NCBI GenBank assembly: GCA_039545355.1
Contig: BCJJ01000008.1
Coordinates: 682,001-746,000, forward strand
Direction: 5' to 3'
Source of the DNA: Trichosporon coremiiforme
Taxonomy: Eukaryota > Basidiomycota > Tremellomycetes > Trichosporonales > Trichosporonaceae
DNA: 64,000 bases
The notes beneath the pieces were generated by a model that worked only from the letters and a program-made list of their open reading frames with translations, did not search any database and was not told where the DNA came from. How positions within the stretch are numbered: position 1 is the first letter of the stretch; each line of letters starts with the position of its first letter. Below, one piece after another: positions 44,471-57,900 of the stretch. Both the position numbers and the translations under genes were made by a program.

Positions 44471-47400
44471 ATGACGCGTGCGCGCTCGTTGTCAACAATC
44501 TCCAAAGGATGGAGAGGAGAGCTCCGCATTCATTGCGAGGAAGGCGAACCTTGGCGAACATGTCGGAGCCACCACCGCCAACACAAGCGAGGTGAGTATC
44601 CTATCGATGTCCCGGCGTACTGACCAACAGCGTGGCGGAGCCGCCCCCAAGTATCGAGCACCAAAGTGGGTTTCGGCCTACGATGTGACTGAGCTGACAG
44701 GCAGACGAGGATAAGTGAGCCTTATACGAGGCCTCTTCTCAAAGGGAGCCAGTGCTCTTCAACTAGCAACGCGACCATTCTGATCGGAGCTGACTACCAG
44801 CTGCTTCCGCATACTGGTTGCGACAGACAACCACATCGGCTACGCAGGGAAGGACCCTGTTCGGGGGCAGGACTCGATCAATACCTTCCGAGAGATTCTG
44901 GAGATCGCGCGCGAGAGGGAAGTCGACTTCATTCTACTTGCTGGCGACTTGTTCCATGAGAACAGGCCATCAAGGACCTGCATGCACCAGGTCATTGCAC
45001 TCCTGAGGGAATATACGCTCGGCGACAAGCCTGTGCCATTCGAGCTGCTGAGTGATCCGTATGATGGAGCCACTCCCGGCTTTTCGTGAGTCTAATGCCC
45101 TATTAAGATGCTAACTCGACATTTCAGCTTCCCTGCTATCAACTACGAGGACCCAAACCTGAACGTTGCTATCCCTGTCTTCGCCATTCACGGCAATCAC
45201 GACGATCCCCAGGGAACGGGACCGGAAGGTGCGCTGTGCGCCCTTGACGTGCTTTCCGTGTCAGGAACGCTCAACTACTTTGGCAAGATCCAACTGTCAG
45301 CAGACGAGGCGACTGAGACGGAGGACTCAGGCATCCGAATTAGGCCTGTTCTGCTGCGCAAGGGTACGACGCACCTCGCGATGTACGGTATCGGCAACGT
45401 CAAGGATAGCCGCATGCACTACGAGCTGCGATCGAATCGCGTCAAGATGTATATGCCCGAGGGAGGCGGTATTGATGAGGATGACTGGTTCAACATCCTT
45501 CTGATCCACCAGAACCGCGTCAAACACGGCGTCCAGTCGAACGTTCCTGAAGGCATGTTTGACGATTCAATCAATCTTGTCGTCTGGGGCCACGAACACG
45601 ACTGCCGCATCTGGCCTGAGAAGATTGAGGGCAAGCCTTACTACATCACTCAACCCGGAAGCTCGGTAGCCACGAGTCTTGCACCAGGTGAATCCACGCC
45701 CAAGTATGTTTCCAATGTTAGGAGAAGCCGATACTCATTCCAGACACGTTGGATTGCTTTCTGTTCAAGGCGTCAAGTTCCAAATGGAGGAGATTGCTCT
45801 CAAGACCGTGCGTCCGTTCGAGCATGAAGAATTACATCTCGCGGAGACTGCGGCGTCAGACGAAGCCCCCATCGATCTCGAAGACAAGGACTCGATCACC
45901 GCGTATCTGCGCGAGAAGGTGGGATGAAACATTGCTCACTTGAGCTAACATCAGGTTGACGAGCTGGTGGAGCGCGCCCGCGTCAAGTGGGAAGAGACAC
46001 ACGACCCGGACACAGAGAAAATGATGCTTCCTCTCATCCGTCTCAAAGTCGAGACCACGGGAGCCAAGGAAATGACGAACCCGGTCCGCTTCGGTCAAGA
46101 CTACATTGGTCGCGTTGCGAATCCACGCGATATCCTGCAGTACTATCGCAAGAAGCAGATGGGGGACCGCAGTAAGTCTTCCGTACGCTCAAGGAGTCGA
46201 CAACTGATGGTAGAATCGGCAAACAAGCCGGACATGCCTGAGTTTGACATGGAGTGGGAAGGGGAAGAGGGCGCCGACGGAGAGGAACCCATGACTGTTC
46301 GTGATCGACTCGCAAAGCTCGAGATGTCGAGTCTGGTGAAAGGATACCTGAAGGCTCAAGAGCTTCAGGTTCTTGCTGAGAACGGACTGGAGAATGCCGT
46401 TATGCGCTTCGTCGACAAGGAGGACAAGGACGCCATCAGAGAGTAAGCATCCCCTCTGCAACAGGCATGCTGATGCGCTAGTTTCTATCAAGACGCACTC
46501 AAGGGTTTGGGCAAAGACATGCGTAAAAGACCTGTTCATAATGAGGAGGATCTGGAGGAACATGTGAGTCCTTTTTGGTAACGTCCCAGAAACTCTATGC
46601 TGACACAATGTCTCAGCTGAGTCGAGCGAAAGAAGCGTAAGTGACTTAGGCGACGCGAACAACCGCATGCTCGAACTCTGGTCGTCACGAGAGAGGCGAT
46701 CACCCGACAAAGCCTGACAACCCCACAGAGCCATCGCGCAATGGGCGGACCATGATCCGGCGGAGACACGGACAAAAGGAAAGGTGAGCTCACGGCGTCC
46801 ACAATGCCCCAAAGTGGTCAGGCGGACATGTTGTATTAGAGTTTAAGGTGGAGCTGACCTTCTTAGGGCCGAGCCAATAAGCGTAACCAGGACTCAGACC
46901 AGGACAGCATGGGTAAGTGCAAGCGTGTGCATCGTCAGGAATGAGTAACTGACGTCCAATTCAGCATATGACAGCATGTAAGCATAACGGCAGGTCACTG
47001 TCGTTGGTCCTGTTAACAGCGCGAGGGATGCTGACATGATCTCCTCAGGATGGAAGAAGATGAGATGGAGGAACCACCTAAACGAGCTTCTTCCAAGCGC
47101 ACGACGGCCGCAAGCTCGAGGTCAACAAAGACCGCCAAGAAGCAGCCTCTGGTACGTACGCATAGGAGGGCTCTCCACGCTGTGCCTTTCACATGGCTTT
47201 TGGCACACCGAAACATCAAGTCCGCGGTTCCGTCACAGCAGCTGGCATTTTCGTGTTTCATGTGAATCTAATGCTAACTTTGCCATTAGTTTGACCAGGG
47301 CTCAGAGTCGTCAGACCAAGATCAAGGATCCGACCACTCGATAGAGCTGGTTGAATCCTCACCAGACCCTGCCCCTCGCAAGCGTGGTGCTGCTCGTACC

Positions 47401-47904
47401 GCCCAGACCAAGACGACCAAGGCTGCATCATCTTCCTCCTCTAGGGCAACCCCGGCCCCTTCAACAGTCAGGAGAGCGGCCACTACGTCTGCCCGAGGTG
47501 GCACTCGCGGCCGCGGCCGCAGCAACGCCGCCAGCGGGGGTACACAGACTCAATTGAGGTATGTTGCAAAAGGTTCTGTCCGCGAATCATTCGAAAGATC
47601 GAAGGCTTCTGCCTGTCGGCTTCTTGCGGCCTTCCTTCAGCGCAGCGAAGGCGCTAAACTTACACCCTGCTTTGCTACGAACCTGGCCAAGCCATGCTGT
47701 AGCGGCATACCTTCACCTGCATGAGCTTAAACTGCGCATCGCGAGTAGCTAACGCATCCAGTTTCGCAAAGGCTCCGCGCGCAACTGGCCGCAAACTGGT
47801 GAGTAACTTTTTTGGACTTCGTAGGCCCAGCAAACGGATGACCCGGGGCGGTCTGGAATGTGCGCTAACGGCATGTCCAGGTCGACAGTAGTGATAGTGA
47901 ATAA
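44471..47904 (+). CDS. MRE11: Double-strand break repair nuclease MRE11
   Basis: MRE11 is the nuclease of the MRN/X complex: end resection, telomeres and meiosis. About 17 exons; secure ones: 44701-44714, 44801-45085, 45128-45703, 45744-45918, 45955-46171, 46214-46442, 46482-46563, 46617-46636, 46729-46783, 46867-46912, 46965-46977, 47049-47151, 47290-47558, 47762-47798, 47881-47904. Phosphoesterase motifs: [60 protein letters not shown]. The capping domain follows ([32 protein letters not shown]), then a basic RGRGR-rich tail ending DSSDSE. The 5' end is unsettled: the only frame-consistent model with normal introns starts at 44471 (exons 44471-44591, 44631-44665), giving 766 residues. An ATG at 44560 gives a more family-like start but needs a 1-nt exon. 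Confidence 0.92.
44474..44479. promoter_or_regulatory. MluI cell-cycle box (ACGCGT) at the MRE11 5' end
   Basis: A full ACGCGT palindrome. If translation starts at 44560 it lies 81 bp upstream in the promoter or 5' UTR; if it starts at 44471 it overlaps codons 2-3. Confidence 0.45.
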
Positions 47905-50900
47905 AAATGCCCGTCCTGGGCACTACAGTGAGGGTGGTAGAAGCTCCGCACTCACAACTGCAAGAATTTGCGGCCACCTGTAGACCACTGGCTTCTACCT
48001 GAACCAACATCTCTGAGATTGGCCATTGAAGCCAATGCTCATCATGCATGCATCTGTACCATAGGCTCTGTTCTTGTTGCAATAACTCTCAGCAATCAGA
48101 ACGCCTTCCCGAGGTCTCCGGACTCATGGAGCAGAGCATAAAGGCTTCCCGGTCCCTTCGGCTCCCAATTTGAACCCTTGCTGCACCCTGTTCGGTTCCG
48201 TACCCTGCAAGTGGCGTACGAGTACCTGCCGAAGCCCTGATGGAACGCTGTCCTCTAATGTCGATGTCGCGTTGCGGCATGGCCAACCAGCAAGTACGCG
48301 CAGCGCACATTCCTTCCGGCCGGGCAAACGAGAGACAGAGATGCCGTACTGTCTGACATCGTTTGGGTCCGGCGGGTGCGTTAAGGGTTTAGCTGACTGA
48401 GTGCGCGCGCGTGAGAGTACGCGAGCACAAGGCTCGCGTAAAAGAGGGTGGGTCCATCCCGAAGGCCGCGCGAAGCCGCGAACTCGCCGCGAGATAGATT
48501 GCAACAGCCGCATTGGCTGCAGCTGCCAGACCCGGTCTGCGACTCTTACGTGTTCGTGCGTGTTCTCGGCAGCAGATGTCTCAAATCTAAGAGCTTGCTG
48601 AGTATATCCTGGGGGCGATAGCGGCGGGTGATTTGCTGAACGCACACGGCGGGCGTGCACTGTTGTCACCTGCGCCCAGAGTGCCAGTCGCGTGGCGGTC
48701 ACACATCCTCCCTTGTCTTGAGCATGTCTTGAGGAACAGCCTGCTGGAACGCCATGCAATGATTGTCCCCTATCTTTAATTGATGCTTGCATTACATATC
48801 TTATGGGCCGCCTGCGGGGGATGAAGTTGACTCGACTGGGCCAGCCCGTCTGGTCCGAGAGCGTGACCCGTCACTTTCTCGGTGGCGCACTCATCAATGC
48901 TCCTTTCGGCTGTGTGACGGAGGTGACAAGAGGTACAAGGAGGGGCTTCAGGACGGGACTATAGGCGCCAACATGAAGATGACATGCTGATGACTACTGC
49001 ATAGATCGTGCCCAGTCCGCTGGGCTCTGCACTCAATGCTTTCGGTGGTGCAAGTTGTGCCTGGCCTGTACCTTGCGGGGAGGTACGCCCGCGCTGAGCA
49101 GCAGGCACAACAGGGCCCCGGTGGGTGCGGGGCAGTCAGGATGTGAGTTGTACAAGTTGTGCAGGACACGACGATGCAGGTTCGTGCGGGGTGGCGCTTT
49201 CCGGGCTGACGGCAGCGGGTTGGGGTTCGAGGCGCCTTGCGAGGCTTACACCGCTGAGCACCGAGCACGGGCACGACGATCCCTCGAAAGCCATGTCGTC
49301 GCATCGCAGGAGCCAGCTGAATCTCGGAGCAGTCGTTTCGTGACCGATGTGTACGTGAAAGGTGACATTGTGGGCGAGCCTGGACTGGCTGTCGATACGA
49401 ACCGGGTCGAGGCGGTGCTTTGGTCGTGAGGCTCCTGCTCGTTGGTCGGTACCGGAACTTCTCCGCCCTTCAGCGAGGCGCAAAAAGCCTCCCCGCTCAA
49501 GGACGAAGGTCTTACCAGATGCCCCCGGAACGAGACCTGCTTTCGCTCCTGCGAGCGGGATGAGCATCCATAGACATGCTGACGTTTGCCCTGGCTGTGG
49601 ACTTGTTCAGGAAGCAAACACGGATGGAGGTGACCGGTTGGCGTTGCAACAAGGTTTGCGCGGCTTGATGGGTGCATTCATGTCGATCCCATGCTTCCGA
49701 CAGTCGCGCCGCGAACCCCCGACCGCCGTGCTCGTGTGCTTATTCTCCGCCGTGCTCCGTTCCCCCCTTCTCCTTTGGACCCTTCGGGACACCCTCGACT
49801 CTATTGGATCCTCCGGCCCACTATCTACGCACTTGGTATCGACCAGTAACTGTTGGCAAGACCACATGCATCGGCGGATAAGTCCTTGGTATCAATTGCT
49901 GTCCACCTGATCCCAACGCCGAGCCGCAGGTGCCTGCTACACCTGCTGCAGCGAGGCTTGGGTTAAGGAGCCGCGGGTTACCGAGTGCCGGGGCCTTACG
50001 GGCCTTGCCCGACTGCTTCAGGTTGAATTGTTCAGTTGGACCGTCGAACCGAATCGCCGACAAGCCCCTCGACGCCCCCAAGGACGCGCTGACCGACAAG
50101 CAAGGGGGGGAGTACGACGAGCATGTCGGTTGTCAGCTGTCAGACTAGCCCCTCCCCTAGGTCCGGGTGGCCAATGTGGTGCCATCGCTGGAATCTGCCT
50201 GAGCGTGGGAGGCGTTCGCCGCCAAGTGGCCCGTGAAACGTGCAGAGTGCGCTGCGTGCACTTGCTCCTGCCTCAGAAATCACACCCGAAGGAGGGCCTC
50301 CAACCCGCCCAGAGCTAGCTCAGCACTAACCAAAGTCTCCCAGCGGTCTCCCATCCCTCAGGGAGCGCAAGGGGCAGCACGGAAGTTATGTAATGGAAGG
50401 AAGGATTCGAAGTGCTCACTGGCGAAAAGCCCTCACTTTTCTCTGTAAGCCCTTGCGCGCTGAACTCTATTTCCACTCGGCGCATGTCCGGGGTTAGCTC
50501 TCTGAGTTCGATATCGCCCTTTGCGGAGATGTTGAGGCCGCTGCATAGGATGCGTACTCCTCTGAAGATCTGCACGCGGTGCACAGACAGACATATGGCT
50601 GGACGGGGCTGTGTAGACGCTTCTTGCTTGCGTCTGCATAGGGGAGTGGGTGCGGGCGTTGCTGCGCGCGTCCACGCGCAGAGTTCCGAGCAGTAGAGGG
50701 AGGGGATCGAGCTTGCCCACTGCCGCAGTGGGCTCAGATCGCCCACCACGGGGACACACCCACCGCTCCCAGCTCATCACATGATGGCTCCGGCGACGCT
50801 GGAATCACCGAAACGCAGATGCGTTCCGCTGCTCCGGAAGGCCATGCGGCGTGCATGAGCTGGCCGAGCCCCACTCCGACAGGCAGCCGAGACCACTATT

Positions 50901-52104
50901 CGCCTGTTCTACACTACAACAACCCCTCCCTCAAGCCCGCTCCGCAACCATGCACTTCTGCGGGCGCCTGCAGAAATCACAGAACCGTGGGGCCTGGAGC
51001 GGGGTAAGCAGTGAGGTCAAATTTGGCGCCCGGGATGCCGGCGAGAACATTGCACCGTCTTGCGAGGTGCCGTAAGCACGTAAGCATGTAGAATCGAGGC
51101 GAAGCAATGCCCGGGGATCTTAAAGGCAACCACCCCAGGACTTGGCAGGATGCACGCAACCCCAAGAAGTGTTAAGGATGCGTCCGAGGACGTCGTGATG
51201 TCAGCGCCGGCCACATCAGGATGCATCCTTGTCACTTCGTCCAGTCACGAAACAGAACTGTTTCACGCCTTCTAACTGGACAAACATCAGCTCGTGCTTG
51301 CACACGCTTTTACACGGCATGGCATGCCACGATAAGCTGAGCAAAGAAGGACGCAAAAGAGTGGTCAGACGGCAGGGGAAGCAAGGAAAAATAAAGGTTG
51401 TAACCGAAACGGCGTCCGTAAGGATTACGAAACTGTGCCGCGAATGCCGCGAACACGGGCGTGCGTCAGTGGGACGGTATCAGGTTTATCTAAGCTTCGA
51501 GGCTTATGAACAAGCTTCGACTTCGAATCCTAAACTCAAATGCTCCGGACAATCATCGTGAAGGGTGCCTGTCAGTGCCTTGAAAAGCACTCCAGCATCC
51601 CACGTAGACAGTTGGGGCTCTCACAACTTGCTTACGTCGGTACGGATGTCCTGAAGAAGGAGCACGGGTGTACGGGTGCGTGCCTCACCACCCCCGTACC
51701 TCATACAGACTCGGCGAGGTACGTCGTGTCATCGACGAGGACGAGGTGGAAGACGAGCAAGAGGAGCACAGGGGGCACGGGGTCGGGGAGACCGTCCCAG
51801 CGAACCCAGATGCGCTGAAAGTGAGCTTGACGCTAGTAGGTCGGACCAGAAAGTGCACAAGCTCGACGCAGGTTCTGCAACCCTTAGAATCTGCTGTCCC
51901 TCTGCGTCCCTGGTCTGACGAAAAGGACGACGGACGCAGGAAGTAAGAAGGCACAACCGGCTCATTCTCAAACGCAGAGCCCGCTGCTCCCAGAGCCCCG
52001 CAGACGCTTGTCATGAGAGGCACAACGCTGCCTGAGCATACCATACCCCGGCTTCTCCTTGCTCCTGTATCGGTCATGACCCCCAAGACCGTTGGTCCTG
52101 CTCC

Positions 52105-52253
<149 letters not shown>

Positions 52254-52432
52254 GATGCACGGGTTGGGTAGATCTCGAATCCGTCGAGTCGCAGCCCTTC
52301 GCCTTGCCAGACCCGCAGGCCGCAGGTGGGCCAAGTCGCAAGTTGGAGCGGCGTACGCTTCTTCTTTGGATTGTCTGCGCTCTGCGCACTGCAGAGAAAC
52401 ACATGCCGGACCGCAGCTGTGGGAGACGAAGG

Positions 52433-52439
52433 ATATAAA
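52433..52439 (+). promoter_or_regulatory. TATA-like box before a pyrimidine-rich leader
   Basis: ATATAAA within GGATATAAAA, followed by about 430 nt strongly enriched in C and T, with a GTGAGT splice-donor-like site at 52901. This arrangement resembles a promoter and 5' UTR on the plus strand, possibly of a long leader of the HypX-like gene or of a non-coding RNA. Confidence 0.35.
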
Positions 52440-54437
52440 ACATGACCTGTCGCAGCCTCAAACATCTCTCGCACCCCCCGCACCCTAGCCGTCGTCCACC
52501 CGCACTTCATTCCTATCTACCGCCTACGGCACCCTCGACGACCACCTTACATCATCTCCCCGCACTAAGTGGCCCGCCCGGTGTTCGCCAGCCGCACACT
52601 GCGTTCCAGATCTTCCAACCCTTCCACACGTTCTGCCCACTGCTTCTGCCCACACGTTCCGAGCTCTGTTCCGTCCTTCATTAAGCGGCCCAGCTCACCT
52701 CACCCACTTCTTCCCCAGCCCATAACGTACTCTGGTGTCTACCCCACACACACGACCGGTGCACCGCCAGGCAGTCGTTGTCTCACAACACAACTTCTGA
52801 ACCACAAAAGTCCAACCCACCAACCACTACGCCACACCCGTGCTGTCCGAGACCTTGCACGGCCGTCTGAATAGGGAATCACTATCCCGTCTCATTGTTA
52901 GGTGAGTCCAGCATCCAACTTTCGTCCCACCTCGTTCATAGTCTCTTCCCTACGCGGCCTATGCGGCTGCACAAGTGTGCGCGGCGCATAGCGCGGACCA
53001 TCTCCTCGGTGCGTCCGATGCGTGCAACGGCACACGGTCACCTCTGCCCGCTGCGCGAACTGTGCCAACTGCGGCCAACAGCCAGCTGCGACCAGTGCCA
53101 CTGCAAGGCCGATGTGGCGTCCCGCCGCCGTTTCTGTCATTCCGTTGCGAGATCTGCTTGTCATGTCAGGACCTCTGTTTTGAGACAAGTGCGAGCCGGA
53201 CAGCCGCGGCTGTCTGCTGCTGCTGTCTGACGGTCTGCCGATGTCTGCCGTGCATACCGATGTCGCTCCCGGACGCGTATGAGTCATGCTCTGCAGTGTG
53301 CCGACTTTGGGTATGCGTGACCTTGCGTGGTGCGATTCAGCACAGGCGTGGTGTGCAGACTAGGTGTAGGCTGGGAGCTCGGCGCGTCCAGCCCCTCCGC
53401 TTGTAATGTCGCCAGTGCCTCAGCAGCATGCCAGACAGACCAGGCAGCGACAGCTAGTACGAGCTCCGGAGGGCTTCGGAGGGATCCGCGATCGATGATC
53501 TCGATCCCGCAGCCGCAACGCGAACTAGTGGGTGTACGCTGCGTCCTCTGCCGTCGCGCCTGCGTGCATCGCGAGTCGTGACTCGCGTCTGCGTCCGAGC
53601 GTCCGCATCGCTGGTCCGTATTCGCCTCCGAAAGCGAGTCGGGTGACTGGATTGTGCCGGGCATAGCCCCGGCGTCTGTGCTGTGCATTTGCTCAACGCA
53701 CCCGCGCGCGTGCTATGGATGCCTGCTCGCACTTGCACTTGCACGCGATTCCGAGGTTCCAAAGAATGTAGCCCGCCACGCCCCGCCGTGCGGACTGGCG
53801 GGCCACGACAGTGACGAGAAAGCGGAATGGGCGACGCGCGGTTTACGCCATTGCATTGACTTTTGTGCATGGTATGAATCACGCACGGGGCGTACGGTAC
53901 CGTTAATCAACCGTTCGGTGCGGTATTTGCGGCAACAAGTGAAGGGCGTGAAGGGCGTGGAGGGCTGCGTTGGGATGCCTCGCTTGCATTCAGAGGTTGC
54001 ATGCTTAAACCGTCGCTGCCGTTGGAGCCGTTCGGGAGCTTTGGGTCAGACATGATCAAGGCAAAGCTGCAGAGAAGGCAAGAGCGCAGAAGCCTAAGCC
54101 GCACTTTGCGCCTTGCAATGCTTTTGTCTGACCTTGAATGAACCCGGGTGGTGACTGTAAATTGGCCATCAATACGTAAGGCGTATCCACTGCTTGGGAC
54201 GTCTGCGCCCGTCCTCCAGGGTTCTGGCCTCACTGCCCCTGCTTCCAACCCTTGCACCTGGGCTCGTCCTGGCCTGTCCTGGGCTGCTCCTGTGGATGGT
54301 CCCGATCAATGCCGCCCTCCGCACCCTCCGCGACCCGTTCGCCGCCATTGTGGACGCAGCGAGCCGGCTTCTGTCTTCCTTCTCTGGCCCTCGACCACGC
54401 TACCCATGCCTTGTTCGGAATCACTAGTCTCATTTCA

Positions 54438-54477
54438 GAGCCCTCTTGAGCCCTCTTGAGCCCTCTTGAGCCCTCGA
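54438..54477. repeat. 10-bp tandem repeat
   Basis: GAGCCCTCTT repeated about four times, followed by an 8-bp CGACGCCT-type repeat near 54505-54535. Confidence 0.8.
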
Positions 54478-54912
54478 CCTCTGTCAGGCGCAGGCGCAGG
54501 GGCCTCGACGCCTCAACGCCTCGACGCCTCTGCCGTATGCCGTACGCTGCGCACACTCTCAATGCTCGCGATCGCTGTTCCACCTCCCCGATCTCTTTGT
54601 CGCGCGCGCGCTTTCTCTCCTTCTGCATATATCTGACTCTGACTCTTGGCCCACAGCTCTCTTTCCTTGTCTTGACTGCCGCTTCATACACGAGCACACT
54701 CGACACGCAGAGTCGGCTGCCTCTGCCTTCTCCTCGCAGCGATCTCGAGCACACACCCCCAGCCGATCAGACCAACAACGTCGCCTGACTTCCACCTCTG
54801 ATCGATCGACCCAACGCACATCGCGATCTCGCCAGCGACCAACAAAACGACGCAACAACGTTTCTTTCCATCTAGACTCCCCCCCTCATACGACTCGCTC
54901 GTCCTCTCCACC

Positions 54913-57900
54913 ATGAGCACTTCGCTCAAGATGCTCGCCAACCTCGACCCGCTCCCGAGCGACGTCCGCAAGTGGCGTATCCTCCTGCTGGTGTCCGCCG
55001 TCAACTCGCTCACGCAGCGCATGCAGACCTACTTCGCCGACATGGGCTGCACGCGGGTTTCGACCGAGCTCGCCCTGTCCGACGAGGCCATGGTCTCCGC
55101 CGTTCTCGCGCACTCGCCTCACGTCGTCATTTGCCCCTTCCTCACCAAGAAGGTCCCAGACCTCGTTTACAGCAACGTGAGTACCTCCATGTTCCCCCAC
55201 ATGCCGCGTGCACGCCCATCTACGGCCCGACTCCGAGCGTGTGCCCACTCATGGCGCATTCCAGGAGGGCTTAAGGGCGCTCGAGGCGCCTCTCGTGTCA
55301 TATGCATAAGCCATGGTCAAGGTGGCGCAGCGAATCGTCGCGTGTCCCTTGGTCGGTCACCCAGACAAGATCCTTCTATTTTCGGTGTCCTGGAATTCTT
55401 CTGCCGCAATCGGTGCTAACGCCTTTCAGATTGTCACCCTCATTGTACACCCTGGTCCGCCTGGCGATGCCGGTCCCGCTGCCATCGACTGGGCCATTAT
55501 GGGCGACCGGGGTCTCGAACCCGACTCGGCGTCTGCGCTCGCCGAAATGGCGCTGCCCATCGATCGTGCACTCCCCCTTGAGCAGCGCCAGCGCACACAC
55601 TGGGGACTCACCGTTCTCCAGGCTGATCACACCTTTGACGGCGGCCCCGTCTGGGCTTGGGACCAGTTCCCCCTTCCGGACATCGCGACAGTGACCAAGT
55701 CGAATGTTTACCAGGGCCCGATCACGGCCGCAGCTCTGCGCGCAGTCCATGTCGCACTTTGCCGCATTTCAAAGGCGTACTCCGGTCTTTCGGATCCCTC
55801 TCACCGTGGGCAGCGCGTTGCTGTGCGCCCGGACCCCCGTTACTCCAAGGAGTGCGTCTCGACCGGCCAGTCGTTCTTGGGCGGACCTCTCAACGGGAGG
55901 CCCCAGATCCGGCCTGGCCAGCGTCGTCCGGACCTCACTAGGCACACGGCGGCTGACGTCTCACGCCTCATTAACTGCGGTGACTCGCAGCCCGGTGGCA
56001 CGATCAAGACGACACGCTCCTTCATGTTCGTCTATGATGCCCACACTCACATGAGCGTCGCTACGCTCCCCAAGAACCTCATCCAGACCCGTGGCTTCAG
56101 GTCCTTTGACGAGATTCCCGCTGGCACGGCGCTCGCCAGGCGTCAGGGCGCCGTCCTGTTCAAGACGGCGCCATGTGGGCACGGCCCCATGTGCTCGCAC
56201 GGCTGCGGCATCGCAGTGTGGCTCACGCACGGTCGTCTCCCCAAGCCCACACCAGAGAGCGCCCTCAGCGCCAAGATTCCCATGGCTGACGCTCTCCGTG
56301 CGGCGGGCGAGGGTGCTCGGCTCGATGGCGTTCCCGAATGGGCGGTAACGGACTTTACTGAGGTGCCTGGTACCTGGCAGCAGGTCTTTGTCCGGACAGT
56401 TACAGAGGGCGACGCGCTGATCCAGCTTGTCTACTGGGACTTCTACAACGGTGCCTTCTCGACGACCGGCTGCGACTATCTCGTGGAGGCCCTCACATGG
56501 GCGACGGACCCGGCCCGCGGCAACGTCAAGATCCTCGCCCTCATGGGCGGCGGCTACTTCTCCAACGGTGTCGCGCTTAACATTATCGAGTCTGCCGACC
56601 ACCCAGGCCGCGAGACCTGGGCCAACATCAACGCCATCGACGATGTCGTCGAGCTACTCGCTGGAGACGTCACAAGTGCGCCTCGCTCCGAGTTCCTGGG
56701 CAATCGCCCGTCGCTCACTGAGCGTGGCATCGTCACGGTCGCGTGCCTCCGCGGCAACGCCGCCGCCGGTGGAGTCGCGCTCGCGGCGGCGTGTGACGTC
56801 GTCGTGTCTGCCGGCTCTGTCGTCCTCAACCCCGCCTACCGCGCCATGGGCCTCCATGGCTCCGAGTTCCACCTGTACTCGTACGTCGAGCGCTGTGGCC
56901 GCTCCATCGCGACCCACCTTGTCAAGGACATGCTTCCGCTCTCTGCTGCGCGCGCTCGCGAGCTTGGCCTTGTCGACGTTGTCGTCTCGGGCCGCGACCA
57001 GCCTGCTGCCGAGTCTGAGGCTGCCATCCTCAAGTTCCTCCGCAGCGTTGCTGCCGCGCCCGCTTCCGCCTACGGCTCGCTCGAGTTCCCATCTGCGCCC
57101 TGGACCAAGTTTGCTACCAACACGCCCAGCCGCGCCAACACCCTTGTGGAGCGTTTCTGCGAGAACAAGCGCGGACGCTACGAGTCGAACCTCCACGTGC
57201 CCCTCGTCAACTACCGCCACGAGGAGCTCTCGCAGATGCTCCTCGACTCGTTCCACCCGCACCGCTCGCAGCGCTACCACTCGCGTCGCATCAAGTTTGT
57301 GCGCAAGGTCAAGGCTGAAAAGACGCCTTCGCGCTTCGCCCACCACCGCGTGCACATGGAGCGTGATGAGGAGGAGACGGCCGCTTTCGACAACGCCCCC
57401 GGATGGGTGCGCGGTGAGGAGTGGTCGTGGGTCGGTCACCAGACGCCGGCATCGATGACGATGTCGCAGGGTCTGCTCATCGACTTTGCCGCTCCCGTCC
57501 CTCCTCTCTCGCGCCCACCGAGCCGCCGCAGCTCCCGCTCGCAGAAGAGCCTCAACTCGCTGCGCTCGCACAAGTCGCAGCCGTCGATCCGCTCGCACAA
57601 GTCGCAGCCCTCCATCCGCTCGCACGCCAGCAAGGGATCGGTCTCGTCCGCCGCTCCGAGCTTGCAGGGATCGCCGGCGCAGCAGCACACCGCCACGTTC
57701 GTCGGTCCCGAGACTGTCGAGACGCTGGACGATGCCGTCCCGCCTGTCCCCGCCCTGCCGGAAGTCACCACCCCCGAGGGCGTGAAGCGTCGCCCGTCTC
57801 TCCTGGCTTCCGTCAACAGCGGCTCCATTGGCCGCAACAGCACCTGGGGCCGCAGCTCCAAGAACGAACCCGTCACTCCGGAGCCCATCCCCGCGCCCGC

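Noticed and set aside
44607..44714. MRE11 start at ATG 44607
   Set aside because: The frame fits, but it needs an intron of 16 nt (44685-44700), too short for splicing.
48124..48792. 222-codon minus-strand ORF in the gene desert
   Set aside because: Composition and lack of motifs or splice-linked extensions suggest chance.
52442..52684. 80-codon ORF right after the TATA-like box
   Set aside because: The Pro/Ser/His/Leu composition is what any CT-rich leader would encode.
56427..57458. 343-codon plus-strand ORF within the HypX-like gene
   Set aside because: Shifted frame with Ser/Arg/Pro composition typical of an out-of-frame GC-rich shadow.
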